Assembly (NCBI RefSeq): GCF_963422225.1
Contig: NZ_OY728607.1
Span: 682,001-746,000 of the forward strand
Length of the DNA: 64,000 nt
DNA from: Candidatus Trichorickettsia mobilis
Lineage (GTDB): Bacteria > Pseudomonadota > Alphaproteobacteria > Rickettsiales > Rickettsiaceae
Direction: 5' to 3'
A program made the position numbers and the translations under genes. Of the stretch, positions 1-9,393 are shown in pieces (the stretch's first letter is position 1; each line of letters begins with the position of its first letter). The notes beneath the pieces were generated by a model. The model was not told the origin of the DNA. It saw nothing but the letters and a program-made list of their open reading frames with translations, and did no database searches.

Positions 1-12
1 TTACGATAACAT

Positions 13-62
13 TATATTATATAACTCACCTTACGCAAGAAAAAGAAAAGCTGAATAAAAAT
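13..62. repeat. Dispersed repeat, copy 1
   Basis: A segment beginning ACTCACCTTACGCAAG at 24 recurs at 57520-57571 with only a few mismatches over about 39 bases, and the AT-rich bases just before it also match. The copies are about 57 kb apart and in the same orientation. I do not recognise the repeat; it may be the end of an undescribed mobile element. The rest of 1-249 holds only a short hairpin at 159-184 (9-bp arms) and no gene I can support. Confidence 0.5.
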
Positions 63-249
63 ATAAATTAGATATAATTCTACAAACAAAAATTGATTAG
101 CATGCACGCGACACTAAATATTGACGTTGTTGCAAGAATCAAAGAAGTATCCAAGTCTAAGTGGCAATAGACGCCTTGCCACTTCCATACAAACGCTGTA
201 ATAAATTCAGCTAAATCAAACCAGCATATGGAGTTTTAAAAAAAAACTC

Positions 250-498
250 TTGTCTATAAACCTATATGCCAAGATTGATATAAACAAAGGTTTATATATA
301 GACAAAGATAACATTATAACACCGTGTTTAACTGCCATTTATGAAAATAACGTAGAAGCTTTTGAATTATTGATGAAGACAAGCGCTGCAAATACCCCAA
401 AAATAGCTGCACAATACAAAATAACGCCCGAAATACACAAAGGCGTTATAAATAATCTTAAAGAAGTGCTTAATGCAATCACCGAAATATCTGATTAA
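250..498 (+). pseudogene. Ankyrin-like protein fragment
   Basis: An 82-codon reading frame opening with TTG. Residues around 23-42 (ITPCLTAIYENNVEAFELLM) resemble the degenerate first ankyrin unit of the large ankyrin protein downstream (TPIIVAIQRNDNKSIKFLL). The frame ends where a transposase relic begins on the other strand (about 486-722), so this is probably the N-terminal stub of an ankyrin gene truncated by an insertion. There is no convincing ribosome binding site. Function is unknown; it could also be chance coding. Confidence 0.4.
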
Positions 499-722
499 TT
501 GCCAATCGTTACTAGCTGAGTAAGCACGAATTTGTAATATTGGTTGAACTCCTTCTCTAGACCATTTCATATGTTGCTTGCCTTTACATCTTTGATTAAT
601 CAGACTTTCGACAGTGCATTCAGCTAAATTACTCGTAAAAATAAGATTTTGATCTTGCCGAGTATTATAATCAACAATTTTTAACTCGTTATTGGCATTG
701 TATTGCTTTAATTCACGAAGGT
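486..722 (-). pseudogene. Transposase C-terminal relic (ISKra4-like)
   Basis: Reading the minus strand upstream of 486 gives an open frame of about 75 residues containing NLRELKQYN, then FTSNLAECTVESLINQRC, then HMKWSREGVQPILQIRA and SNDW. The TSNLAE...VESLIN and HM(K/R)WSREG motifs are typical of the C-terminus of ISKra4-like transposases. No start codon or N-terminal catalytic part is present, so it is a truncated remnant. It overlaps the end of the ankyrin fragment, suggesting that its insertion cut that gene. Family assignment is from motif memory. Confidence 0.6.
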
Positions 723-724
723 TT

Positions 725-889
725 TTAGTAACTTAACATAAGGTCTACGATTTCTTTTGGTGCCATGATTTTACCAGAGATTATTACATCATTATTTATA
801 AATCTACCTTCCAGATTTTTGTATTGCATTACTAAACGATATTCTTGCATGATTTTTGCGACTATTGATGTTATATTTTTTAATATAAC
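725..889 (-). pseudogene. Possible C-terminal gene fragment
   Basis: On the minus strand an open frame of about 50 codons ends with TAA at 725-727, directly upstream of the transposase relic. It reads like coding sequence (segments KIMQEYRLVMQYKNLEGRF and DVIISGKIMAPKEIVDLML) but has no recognisable family and no proper start. It may be the tail of a gene whose front was lost. The remaining bases to about 1085 show no supported gene. Confidence 0.25.
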
Positions 890-1175
890 TCACAACCTCC
901 TACTCACAAAATATTTATACTTCCATATCCAATCCAACCTAATTTAATATAGCTCATATTTGGAATCGCTGCGAAAGCCTATAATACCAATATCTTAAAA
1001 AATGAATGAGCTAAAAATAAAATTTGCAATAAGTTAATAGTTAAGATATTATAATCTATATTAATAATTTAATAAGTAAAATTAATATGAAGAGCAGCAC
1101 AAAAATGAAACAAATGATCCTCTAGTAAAAAAACTTAAAATACAAAATCCAGATGACCAGAATCAACTTGTTAGC

Positions 1176-2639
1176 ATGGATATAATAATAGAAAGTCAAA
1201 TAGATAAAAACAATATTTTCCATGAGAACGAGAGGCATGAAACTCCTATTATTGTTGCGATACAGCGTAACGACAATAAGAGTATTAAATTTTTGTTAAA
1301 ACAAGCTTACGAATTGAACGTGTTAAACACAGTTCTTAAGCAGAAGCCATTGCATAATTTAAATGCTCCACTTTATGCAGCTTCATGTAGGAACTGGTAT
1401 TTTATAGAAGAATTATGCGAATATATATTTAATAAATCAATATTGATACTTCAAGATATCAATAACAATAACAAAACAGCATTACACTATGCTGTTGAAG
1501 CTGGACACTTCCCAAGTGCTGAGAAATTGCTGAAGCACAACCAAGATCTTATTAAATTAAAAGACAGTAATGGATGGAATGCTTTACATAGTGCTGCTGC
1601 TAAAGGGTTCTTACCAATTGTTGAGTTAATTTTTGAGCAATCGCTAAAGCAACACCCAAAACTGATTAGAGTAGAAGATAACAACGGGCAAAATGCCATA
1701 CATATTGCTGCTGCTGCAGGGCATTTACCAATTCTTGAATATTTGCTGGAGAAAAACCAAAAACTGATGACATTTGTAGATAACAATGGGTGGAATGCCT
1801 TATATCATGCTGTTGCTGGAGGGCATTTATCAATTATTGAGTATTTGCTAGAGAAAGACCAGAATCTTATTAACGCAAACTATAAGGGGCAGCATGTTAT
1901 ACATATTGCTGCTGCTGCTGGGCATTTACCAATTCTTGAATATTTGCTGGAGAAAGACCCAAAACTGATGACATTACAAGACAAGGATGGGTGGAATGCT
2001 TTACATCATGCTGCTGCTGAAGGGCGTTTACTAATTGTTCAAAAATTGCTGGAGAAAGACCAAAATCTTATTAACTCAAAGGTTAAGGGGCAACATGTCA
2101 TACATATTGCTGCTGCTAAAGGCCATTTATCAATTGTTGAGTATTTGCTAAAGAAAGCCCCGGATCTTATTCAATTAAAAGACAATTATGGGTGGAATGC
2201 CTTACATCATGCTGTTGCTGAAGGGCGTTTACTAATTGTTCAGAAATTGCTGGAGAAAGACCCAACGCTGATAGACAATGAGAAGCATGTCTTAAATCTT
2301 GCTGCTTCTAAAGGGTTTTTACCAATAGTTGAGTATTTGCTAAAGAAAGCCCCAGATCTTATTGGATTAAAAGACTATAATGGGCAGAATGTTATAAAAA
2401 TTGCTACTGATAAAGGATTTTTACCAATTGTTAAATTGCTGAAAGAGCAATTCAAAGACAATGCTGAACAGAATGTCACGAAGGAATTTATAAACAACTG
2501 TTTTTTAGATCTTAATAAGAAGGAGGCAAAAATTACTGAACTAACTTTTTATTCTGATGTAGACACAAATATTATTCAAGAAGAAGACTGTAATTTGCTA
2601 GGTAACACCACATATCTACAGAATGAGATTGAGCGATAA
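1176..2639 (+). CDS. Ankyrin-repeat protein
   Basis: A 487-aa protein with about ten clear ankyrin units between residues ~100 and ~430, plus two degenerate units at the N-terminus. Units alternate between a GWNALHHA type and a GQHVIHIA type, so the array seems to have grown by duplicating two-repeat blocks of about 66-68 residues. Ankyrin repeats bind proteins; in Rickettsiales such proteins are often secreted effectors, but no secretion signal is visible and this role is inferred. The ~50-residue C-terminal tail is not repeat-like. The start is uncertain: ATG at 1176 has no good ribosome binding site, and the same frame stays open upstream to about 1086 (EEQHKNETNDPLVKKLKIQN) without an ATG. 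An out-of-frame ATG at 1087 would supply a start if one base had been lost nearby. Confidence 0.85.
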   Translation: MDIIIESQIDKNNIFHENERHETPIIVAIQRNDNKSIKFLLKQAYELNVLNTVLKQKPLHNLNAPLYAASCRNWYFIEELCEYIFNKSILILQDINNNNKTALHYAVEAGHFPSAEKLLKHNQDLIKLKDSNGWNALHSAAAKGFLPIVELIFEQSLKQHPKLIRVEDNNGQNAIHIAAAAGHLPILEYLLEKNQKLMTFVDNNGWNALYHAVAGGHLSIIEYLLEKDQNLINANYKGQHVIHIAAAAGHLPILEYLLEKDPKLMTLQDKDGWNALHHAAAEGRLLIVQKLLEKDQNLINSKVKGQHVIHIAAAKGHLSIVEYLLKKAPDLIQLKDNYGWNALHHAVAEGRLLIVQKLLEKDPTLIDNEKHVLNLAASKGFLPIVEYLLKKAPDLIGLKDYNGQNVIKIATDKGFLPIVKLLKEQFKDNAEQNVTKEFINNCFLDLNKKEAKITELTFYSDVDTNIIQEEDCNLLGNTTYLQNEIER

Positions 2640-2857
2640 TCAAATTTTGTGTATAGAGGAAAATTGGAAAATTTGAAGCGTGATCATAAAAGACTTGACA
2701 GCAATTACAAATCGGTTGGAAGTCCGTGGGTTGAAATTCAGATATTTATTTTAATTAAGATAATTAATTATATTTAATAATTAAAGCAAATATATAAAAT
2801 TTTCTTGACCTTAAATGAAATCTTTGATAAAAAATAGCTAATTTTAAATGGAATTTT

Positions 2858-5758
2858 ATGAAGCTAAAAATACAATCTTTAGGTAAACAAATAAATCGTG
2901 AACCACATCCTCGAAAAAGCAAAAATCTAGAAGAACTATTCTTATCAGACGTAGAAGAAGTCACCGAAAAGAACCAGATCAAAAAAAACGATCTTAATGA
3001 AGATAGCCAATTTTTCGAAGAGGCATCATATAAGACAAAGAAATCTTCGGACAAAAAAATTATCAAAGAAACGTCCGGTAAGTTAAAGAGTGTAAACAAA
3101 AGGCAAGAGTTTAAAGAATTAGAGAAGGGAAGAAAAAAACTTAAGATCGACACAACGAAAAATAAAAAAGAATTTTCTGAAGAAGGGTTATACGAGCCGG
3201 AGGAGCCTTCCGATAAGGAGATTATCGAAAAACAATCAAATGAGCCCCTTGTACTCATAGGTTCAAATAAATCCGATCCGCTTTCACGCGAAAGTCTCAA
3301 AAGCAAATTCGAGGACTTAAAACACAAATTAGAGAAAATTGGCGAAAACTTAACATATTCCTCTATCTCCAATCTAGGAACACGCCCACAATCTATTCTA
3401 AAGGTTTTAGATTTTTTTTGCGGCGAAAACGGTTTGTCCTTATTAAAGGCTATATTAAAATCCGAACTAGATTTTACTTTTTTTACCAACATTTCAAGAA
3501 CGCTTAAAGTATTTAAAGAAGTATCCGAGGTTTTATACGTTAAAGATGAATCTGGATATGTGCCTTCAAAAATTTTCAAAGATTTATTAGAAAAGTTTAA
3601 CGTTGACGTTTTATATGAATTTTCAAACTTATTTTATCGTCGCGGAACCGAAGCTGTGCAAGAAATATACGCCCTTCACTACTTATCTTTGGGTCAAGAT
3701 AAAAAATACACGCATATGTTTGAAGCCTTCACGCAAAATAACATAGATCTAGCTTTGTTTATTCGTACCTTAGGAGTTGGGGGGATAAACGACTTTAAAG
3801 AATATTTTGATCGTTTTTTTATTAAGGTAGCCGAAACAAAATATTCGAAATCTAAAGAATTCAGATTTTTGGAAGATCAAGGCTGTGATTTTAACGAGAT
3901 ATCTGGAGTAATTAAAAGCAAAAAATGCACGGAAACATTAGAGAGATTTAAAGGTCTTTTAAGTCAAAAGGGCTTTATCCCTCCAAGCGATACAAAAGAA
4001 AAATCTTTTATAACAACAGAAGAAGCAGAGGAAATGGAAGAAGAATCTTCGTCTTTTTCAAAAGACGAAATATCAGAAAATCATTTAGATTTGAAGCTTC
4101 AAAATGAAAATATCGTTTCCAGAAATTATACTTTGGAAGAGTTAAAAGAATTAAAAAAAGAGTTGAACGCTAAAGAGCCGAGGGCTCTTAAATTTTGTAA
4201 GAGTTTATCTTCAAGAGAGTCGGTTCAACAAAATTTTTTAATTTTCTTTAGTGGAGAAGAAGGATTTGAAATGTTAAAGTTTGTTTTAGATTCTAAACAA
4301 TATTGCACTTTATTTTCCCGCATCTTTCGTGCTCCGTACAATAATTGTTATTTAGAATTTGCCAAATTTTTTAAATTTTTATTTAAAACTGACCAAGGAT
4401 TGAAAATTCTTGACGCTTTTAAGTCAATTTTTCCGGAAGGGATAGGTTTACTTGGAATATTGCTAAAAGGTTGCTACAAGAACGCTATCGAAGAAATGTC
4501 ACGTTTCGTCAAATTAGTTTTTTCAAAGAACGAAGCGGAGGACTACGAAGTATCGCCTTTACTTACGGCTCTTAGAACTTTAGATTTGAACGGCTTGGCC
4601 ACTTTTATAAGCGGTGGAAAAATCTTGGCTTTTGAAGAAACGATCGAGTTATTTTTCTATAAAGAAGATTCGGTTTATAAAGAATCGGAAGAATTAAAAT
4701 TTTTTAAATCGCAAAATATAAGATTTTTGCAAATAAGAGATACTTACAAAGGCGGTTGGAAAGATAAATTTTGCTTGTTTCTAAAAGAAAAGGGCTTTAA
4801 AAAAGAAAATGACGAAAAAGACGTTATGTTTGACGAAACGGAGTCAATGGTCAAATATTCTTTTACCGCAGAAGATTTGAAGAAGCAGTTCGCCGATTTA
4901 CAAGATAAATTAGGAAAAGAACTATCGCCAAAAATAGAATTTTCTTCTATATCTAATTTGGTTCGCGGAAATAAAAATATCGATTTTTTGCTTTTTTTGC
5001 AAACGGACAAAGGATTGCCGATCTTGACTTTTCTTTTAAAATCGAATTTCGACTTTAAATTTTTCTCCTCCTTAATCAATACCGTGGGGTCACGGGCTAC
5101 GCAAGTCTTCGTCTCGGTTTTTCAAGTATTGTTTGAAAAAGACGTAGATACGTACAAAGAATCCGAAATTAATTCCGCATATAAGAAATTTGTTCCCGGC
5201 GGGTTTAAAACTGTCTTATCGCTTTTAAACAAGAGTATGGACAAGGCAGCCTATAACCTAGAAAACCTAGCCGATTTATTGTTTTCTAAAGACGAACAAA
5301 CTAAACTTAAGCCTTCTCCTATTCTTCAAGCTTTCGAAAAAAATAAAGTAGATATCAAGAAATTTATTCTTATATTACGCACGACTGGAAAAGATTCGGT
5401 GGAACTTTTTGAAAAATTATTTAATCTATTATTTGAAAAGAAAAGCCAAAAATATGTAAAATCGCAAGCTTTTCACTTGCTTGAAAAAAAAGAAGGGTCT
5501 TTTGACAAGATAGTCGAAAAATATAAAACGCAGCCGACAAAGGCCTTAAATCGGATCGAACAGGATCTGGACGCTCTAGGTTTTGTTAAGCAAAAAGAAT
5601 ATTATAATAAAAAAATACAAAAAGAAAGCGCGTTTGACGTCACTTTAACGCATTATAATGATGAGCCGTACGAGGCGGAAGCGGTAAGTCTATTATCAGC
5701 CGACGAAAAAGATGTCGACGTATATTTAATAGGTTCGAACGTAGAAAACTCTAATTAG
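2858..5758 (+). CDS. Large three-repeat protein, unknown function
   Basis: A 966-aa protein I do not recognise. Residues 1-140 are highly charged and low-complexity. Three divergent copies of a ~230-residue module follow, at about 147-378, 425-655 and 680-910. Each has a charged amphipathic start (LKxxFxDLxxKL), an SSISNL-like element, an FF/LLFxxxxGLxxLKxxLxS segment, paired (L/F)F(x)K(D/E) elements and a K-rich end with KGF or LGFV. The C-terminal ~50 residues are acidic. No signal peptide, membrane segment or catalytic motif is evident; the modules look alpha-helical. It follows the ankyrin gene by 218 bp on the same strand. Codons such as GAC, GTC and TCG look commoner than in neighbours (by eye), hinting at a separate history. 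A secreted effector or structural repeat protein is possible but unproven. Confidence 0.8.
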   Translation: MKLKIQSLGKQINREPHPRKSKNLEELFLSDVEEVTEKNQIKKNDLNEDSQFFEEASYKTKKSSDKKIIKETSGKLKSVNKRQEFKELEKGRKKLKIDTTKNKKEFSEEGLYEPEEPSDKEIIEKQSNEPLVLIGSNKSDPLSRESLKSKFEDLKHKLEKIGENLTYSSISNLGTRPQSILKVLDFFCGENGLSLLKAILKSELDFTFFTNISRTLKVFKEVSEVLYVKDESGYVPSKIFKDLLEKFNVDVLYEFSNLFYRRGTEAVQEIYALHYLSLGQDKKYTHMFEAFTQNNIDLALFIRTLGVGGINDFKEYFDRFFIKVAETKYSKSKEFRFLEDQGCDFNEISGVIKSKKCTETLERFKGLLSQKGFIPPSDTKEKSFITTEEAEEMEEESSSFSKDEISENHLDLKLQNENIVSRNYTLEELKELKKELNAKEPRALKFCKSLSSRESVQQNFLIFFSGEEGFEMLKFVLDSKQYCTLFSRIFRAPYNNCYLEFAKFFKFLFKTDQGLKILDAFKSIFPEGIGLLGILLKGCYKNAIEEMSRFVKLVFSKNEAEDYEVSPLLTALRTLDLNGLATFISGGKILAFEETIELFFYKEDSVYKESEELKFFKSQNIRFLQIRDTYKGGWKDKFCLFLKEKGFKKENDEKDVMFDETESMVKYSFTAEDLKKQFADLQDKLGKELSPKIEFSSISNLVRGNKNIDFLLFLQTDKGLPILTFLLKSNFDFKFFSSLINTVGSRATQVFVSVFQVLFEKDVDTYKESEINSAYKKFVPGGFKTVLSLLNKSMDKAAYNLENLADLLFSKDEQTKLKPSPILQAFEKNKVDIKKFILILRTTGKDSVELFEKLFNLLFEKKSQKYVKSQAFHLLEKKEGSFDKIVEKYKTQPTKALNRIEQDLDALGFVKQKEYYNKKIQKESAFDVTLTHYNDEPYEAEAVSLLSADEKDVDVYLIGSNVENSN

Positions 5759-5989
5759 TTCAGCGTGGAACTCAGTTGTAGAAGTAGGCTTTGATACTGT
5801 CTTAAGAATCAAGTACTAAATGTGGATTAAATTGATTATTATTCTTAATTACTTCAAACACGACATGTAGCAGCTTACTGATCTTGTGATCTTGTATTAG
5901 TTTTCCGGACAGTGATCTAAAAAATGGTCATTTTATTAACTCTTTTACCTTACTATTTCTACAGCTTGTTTGTTTATTCAAAACTCGAC

Positions 5990-6110
5990 TTTACCTCAAA
6001 ATCCGATTCATGCAACAGCGCCCTCAATAATGCCTCATTGCTCATTCGTTAAGTCCGAAGGGTAAATTTTGTTTGATGTAATTTTAGCCTCTTCATTTTT
6101 GAGGTACTAT
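5990..6110 (-). pseudogene. IS5-type transposase N-terminal relic
   Basis: On the minus strand a frame reads YPSDLTNEQ, then a TGA stop, then GIIEGA. This matches the N-terminal YPSDLTDEQW motif of IS5-group transposases, with the Trp codon TGG changed to TGA. A frameshift separates it from an upstream MKRLKLHQTK start-like stretch. It is clearly dead. The rest of the 5759-6231 spacer between the 966-aa gene and ftsZ shows no supported gene. Confidence 0.55.
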
Positions 6111-6231
6111 ATCATAAATTTTTGTTTCCGGAATTAGGTAAATATCCAAACCTCTCTACCTTTTCGGACACGCTCTTAACAAAAGAAGTTATAATAGATA
6201 AGAGCTACAAGCTTTTGATTTTTAAGAACAG

Positions 6232-7644
6232 CTACTTCTGCTGTTTTCTTAAGAAAGCTGGGATTTCATGAATGTTGTTAGAAGTTGAGCCAGTTGATGG
6301 TGAAACTTGATCTTTATAATAATCAATATCATCTGCAGTTCTAATTTTGTCATTAGACTTCAAAGAATTCCACATTTTGCTCAGCAATGAATTACGAGGA
6401 TTACTATGATTTTGTGATGATCCAGCAGAGCCAGGCATCTCTGTTGTTCTAAAAGCTGTATTTGTGGTATTAATTGAAGGTTCAACAGCAGGTTGCGCAA
6501 TATTTGTGCTGTCTGTCATAGTATAATTTCCAAATTGCGGTACTTCTTCTTCATAAATTGTGGGAGCGGATGTAGTTGGTGTTGTTGCTACTGTAGCTGT
6601 AGGTAATATAGTTTCTCCTACCGAGGAAGCTTTAGTTGATGCATATGTTGGTTTGATATGGGCTACATGATTCTCAGCGTCAATCCCTGTTGCTACTACT
6701 GATACTCTGATAATACCATTAAGTTCTGGATTAAACGTCGAACCAAAGATGATATTAGCTTCACTATCACCACCTACTTCTTCTCTTATTCGATTAGCAG
6801 CATTATCAACTTCAAATAAAGTCATATCACTACCACCAGTGATATTAATCAATACCCCTCTCGCTCCTCGCATTGAAGTATGATCAAGCAGTGGGTTTGA
6901 TATAGCAGCTTCGGCAGCACGTACTGCTCTATCTTCTCCTGAAGCTTCTCCTGTCCCCATCATAGCCTTACCCATTTCACTCATAATCGTACGTATATCA
7001 GCAAAATCAAGATTGATTAATCCCGGCATAATCATTAAATCAGTAACACCTCTGACTCCTGCGTGTAATACATCATCAGCCATCTTAAATGCGTCAGCAA
7101 AAGTGGTGCGTTCGTTGGCAATACGAAACAAGTTTTGGTTAGGAATGACAATTAAAGTATCAACAAATTGTTGTAAATCATTCAAACCCTTATCGGCAGT
7201 TTTCATTCGATGAGCTCCCTCAAAATGGAAGGGTTTGGTCACAACTCCCACTGTAAGTATCCCTAGTTCCTTGGCAATGCGAGCGATTACTGGAGACGCC
7301 CCAGTGCCAGTGCCGCCACCCATCCCCGCAGTAATAAATACCATGTTACTTCCTTCCAAGTAACCCATGATTTCATTTACTGACTCTTCAGCAGCTAAAG
7401 CTCCTACCTCTGGAGCTGCTCCAGCTCCTAATCCTTTAGTGATTGTAGCTCCTAGCTGAATTCGATTATCACACAAGGAATGTTCTAATGATTGCGCATC
7501 AGTATTTGCTACCACAAAATTTGCGCCTTGTAAATTTGCTGCAATCATGTTATTTACCGCATTACCACCAGCCCCACCAATACCAAAAACCGTAATAATA
7601 GGCTTTAACACAATATTTTCTGGGGCTTTAAAACTTACACTCAT
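6232..7644 (-). CDS. ftsZ: Cell division protein FtsZ
   Basis: FtsZ is the tubulin-like GTPase that polymerises into the cytokinetic Z-ring. The 470-aa protein has the N-terminal nucleotide-binding [14 protein letters not shown], the tubulin signature GGGTGTG near residue 110 and the T7 loop NLDFAD near 210 that completes the GTPase site across subunits. A ~130-residue Ser/Thr/Pro-rich linker follows, and the end [11 protein letters not shown] is the conserved peptide that binds membrane tethers such as FtsA. It lies 17 bp downstream of the ELM1-like gene on the same strand, so the two may be co-transcribed. The long linker is normal for alphaproteobacteria. Confidence 0.98.
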   Translation of the reverse strand: MSVSFKAPENIVLKPIITVFGIGGAGGNAVNNMIAANLQGANFVVANTDAQSLEHSLCDNRIQLGATITKGLGAGAAPEVGALAAEESVNEIMGYLEGSNMVFITAGMGGGTGTGASPVIARIAKELGILTVGVVTKPFHFEGAHRMKTADKGLNDLQQFVDTLIVIPNQNLFRIANERTTFADAFKMADDVLHAGVRGVTDLMIMPGLINLDFADIRTIMSEMGKAMMGTGEASGEDRAVRAAEAAISNPLLDHTSMRGARGVLINITGGSDMTLFEVDNAANRIREEVGGDSEANIIFGSTFNPELNGIIRVSVVATGIDAENHVAHIKPTYASTKASSVGETILPTATVATTPTTSAPTIYEEEVPQFGNYTMTDSTNIAQPAVEPSINTTNTAFRTTEMPGSAGSSQNHSNPRNSLLSKMWNSLKSNDKIRTADDIDYYKDQVSPSTGSTSNNIHEIPAFLRKQQK

Positions 7645-7661
7645 AATTTTCTATTTAATTT

Positions 7662-8777
7662 TTAATTTGCAAAATTCAATATTGCCTCTGCTATTTCTGT
7701 AGCCGCAGATTTTCTTGAATATTGATGAGAAGTTATAGGCATTTTAATTTCTTGAAAATTTTGGTCTAATATTATTGTATTACCCGTAGCGGCTTCAGAC
7801 ATTATATGTTTTTTATGAGTTTTATTCATGGCGTTATTTTGGATAATAACAGTACGGCCATCCAAATTATCAATCGCTTCTGAAATCATTGACGTTGACT
7901 CTCCAGGTAAAAAACATTTACCATCTTTTGCATTTTTTATTACCCATAATCCTGCTTTATAAAAACCACCAACTTTATGATTAAAATCATATAATTTAAA
8001 TGCTGATTTATCCATGTATTTTGCTAACTCTTCGATAAAAGCATTGGTAACTGGATCTATTTGTTTACCCTGATGAACCCATTCACGTTTTTTAAAAGTT
8101 TGAGGATCATATAGTCCAGTTCTTGCACCATTAAAGATCATTAAAGAATATTGTCCATTTTTACAAAAATTCCCAATATATTTGGCTGTTTTTTTAGCTT
8201 CAGCAACAGTATATATTGCTATTTTATTATCTTTTGCCGGCGCATCACCACCCAAAATTATCATCGCTATTTTAGGTTTTTTTGCTAACCAACTAAAATC
8301 TTTTTGATATTTTTTATAATGCTGCTCTAAAATTGTTGGAGTTGAATTATGAGCCACTCCTATGGTCTGGATAATTTTACTACCTTTTCGTTCTGCTGCT
8401 TGCAAAAAATTTGAGTCGATACTAGATGTCGGTAAAGCTATTAAATTGGCTTTACCCAATATTTGATTGTGCTCATCAAATATCAAGTGAGTAGTATTAA
8501 CTATGAATATATTAGGACATGATTGACGGTAAATATTATTAATTATATTAGCTCCTTCTAAACCAGAAGTTAACAAAATAGTGTTGTTATTTTGTTTGCA
8601 TTCACCATCAAGAATGTGTTTTAAAGACATTATTTGAGTGCTATGTATATACTGTATTGATTGTTTTGGTAATTTGGCAATAACTGCATCAGCTATACCG
8701 TATAGTTGGTTCTGATCTCCAATCTTACCCTCATTTAAAACTACAATAATATCTCCACTAAAAGCTATGGTTTTCAT
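7662..8777 (-). CDS. ELM1-like (mitochondrial fission ELM1 family) protein
   Basis: The protein resembles the COG3660/ELM1 family, which is found in alphaproteobacteria and in plant mitochondria, where ELM1 recruits the fission dynamin. Bacterial function is not established. Family-like features are VVLNEGKIGDQNQLYGIADA near the N-terminus, a MIILGGDAPAK nucleotide-sugar-like loop mid-protein, and a late PGESTSMISEAI segment followed by DGRTVII, resembling GT-B glycosyltransferases. I place the start at ATG 8777 (MKTIAFSGD), giving about 371 aa. The frame continues upstream to 8912, adding 45 hydrophobic residues that could be a membrane anchor, so the longer form cannot be excluded. Location beside ftsZ is suggestive only. 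Confidence 0.8.
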   Translation of the reverse strand: MKTIAFSGDIIVVLNEGKIGDQNQLYGIADAVIAKLPKQSIQYIHSTQIMSLKHILDGECKQNNNTILLTSGLEGANIINNIYRQSCPNIFIVNTTHLIFDEHNQILGKANLIALPTSSIDSNFLQAAERKGSKIIQTIGVAHNSTPTILEQHYKKYQKDFSWLAKKPKIAMIILGGDAPAKDNKIAIYTVAEAKKTAKYIGNFCKNGQYSLMIFNGARTGLYDPQTFKKREWVHQGKQIDPVTNAFIEELAKYMDKSAFKLYDFNHKVGGFYKAGLWVIKNAKDGKCFLPGESTSMISEAIDNLDGRTVIIQNNAMNKTHKKHIMSEAATGNTIILDQNFQEIKMPITSHQYSRKSAATEIAEAILNFAN

Positions 8778-9135
8778 GGGTATTATTGCTAATAAGGCAG
8801 TATAAATAACGATAGTAAACCAATATCTATAAATCACCACATTAATTATCCAATATGTAATATGAGTTTTAAAATTATTGAAGAACACAGCTAACCTCAA
8901 CGACAAAATCATCTTAAAGTTTTGCGGTATACACTCCCATGAAATTTATCATAATTACTACTATAATTCAATCTTAGTTTTGTACAAAAACTATCTACAA
9001 TTTACAACCATTAATCATATAGATATAGCGTCAGTCAATTAGATGCTAACAGTCAAATTTGTTAGGATTCGTTGTGCGAAACAAATTAAAATATTGCTGC
9101 GTTTACTCACCCCCAAATTTAACTGTCACTATCTA

Positions 9136-9282
9136 AGAGCTTGTCAGATCAGTAGATATAAGAGAGGAAGTTTTAGGAAAAACGAAGTCGAGTACCGGCA
9201 AGCAGTCTTTTTGTTTGTTTCGGAAAGGAGACGAGTTTTGACAACAAAATTACTTCTTATATCTACTGATCTGACAGGCTCT
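9136..9282. repeat. Palindromic mini-element
   Basis: A 147-bp element with ~28-bp near-perfect terminal inverted repeats (left AGAGCTTGTCAGATCAGTAG; the right end is its complement with one change). Interior features (GAGGAAGTTTT near the left, ACAAAATTAC near the right) recur in the element at 57982-58123 despite different ends. A translatable frame crosses it (9043-9288) but is a repeat artefact. It occupies the 8913-9393 spacer between the divergent ELM1-like and SURF1 genes, where I see no gene. Confidence 0.75.
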
Positions 9283-9393
9283 AACTGACTCTAGCTATAC
9301 TTCTATCCGTAGTTTAGTCATAAATTTATTGTATTAACAAAATAGATAAACTAGGATGCAATAAAATCAATATCTGACTAATATAAAAATTAA

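Noticed and set aside
765..947. 60-codon plus-strand frame
   Set aside because: Hydrophobic, AT-driven composition; the opposite strand reads more like a gene remnant.
1500..2400. Regular DNA repeats that could suggest a CRISPR array
   Set aside because: They are in-frame ankyrin coding repeats without unique spacers; no CRISPR array or cas gene is seen in the window.
9043..9288. 81-codon open frame between the ELM1-like and SURF1 genes
   Set aside because: It runs through a palindromic mini-element and has no homology-like features or ribosome binding site.
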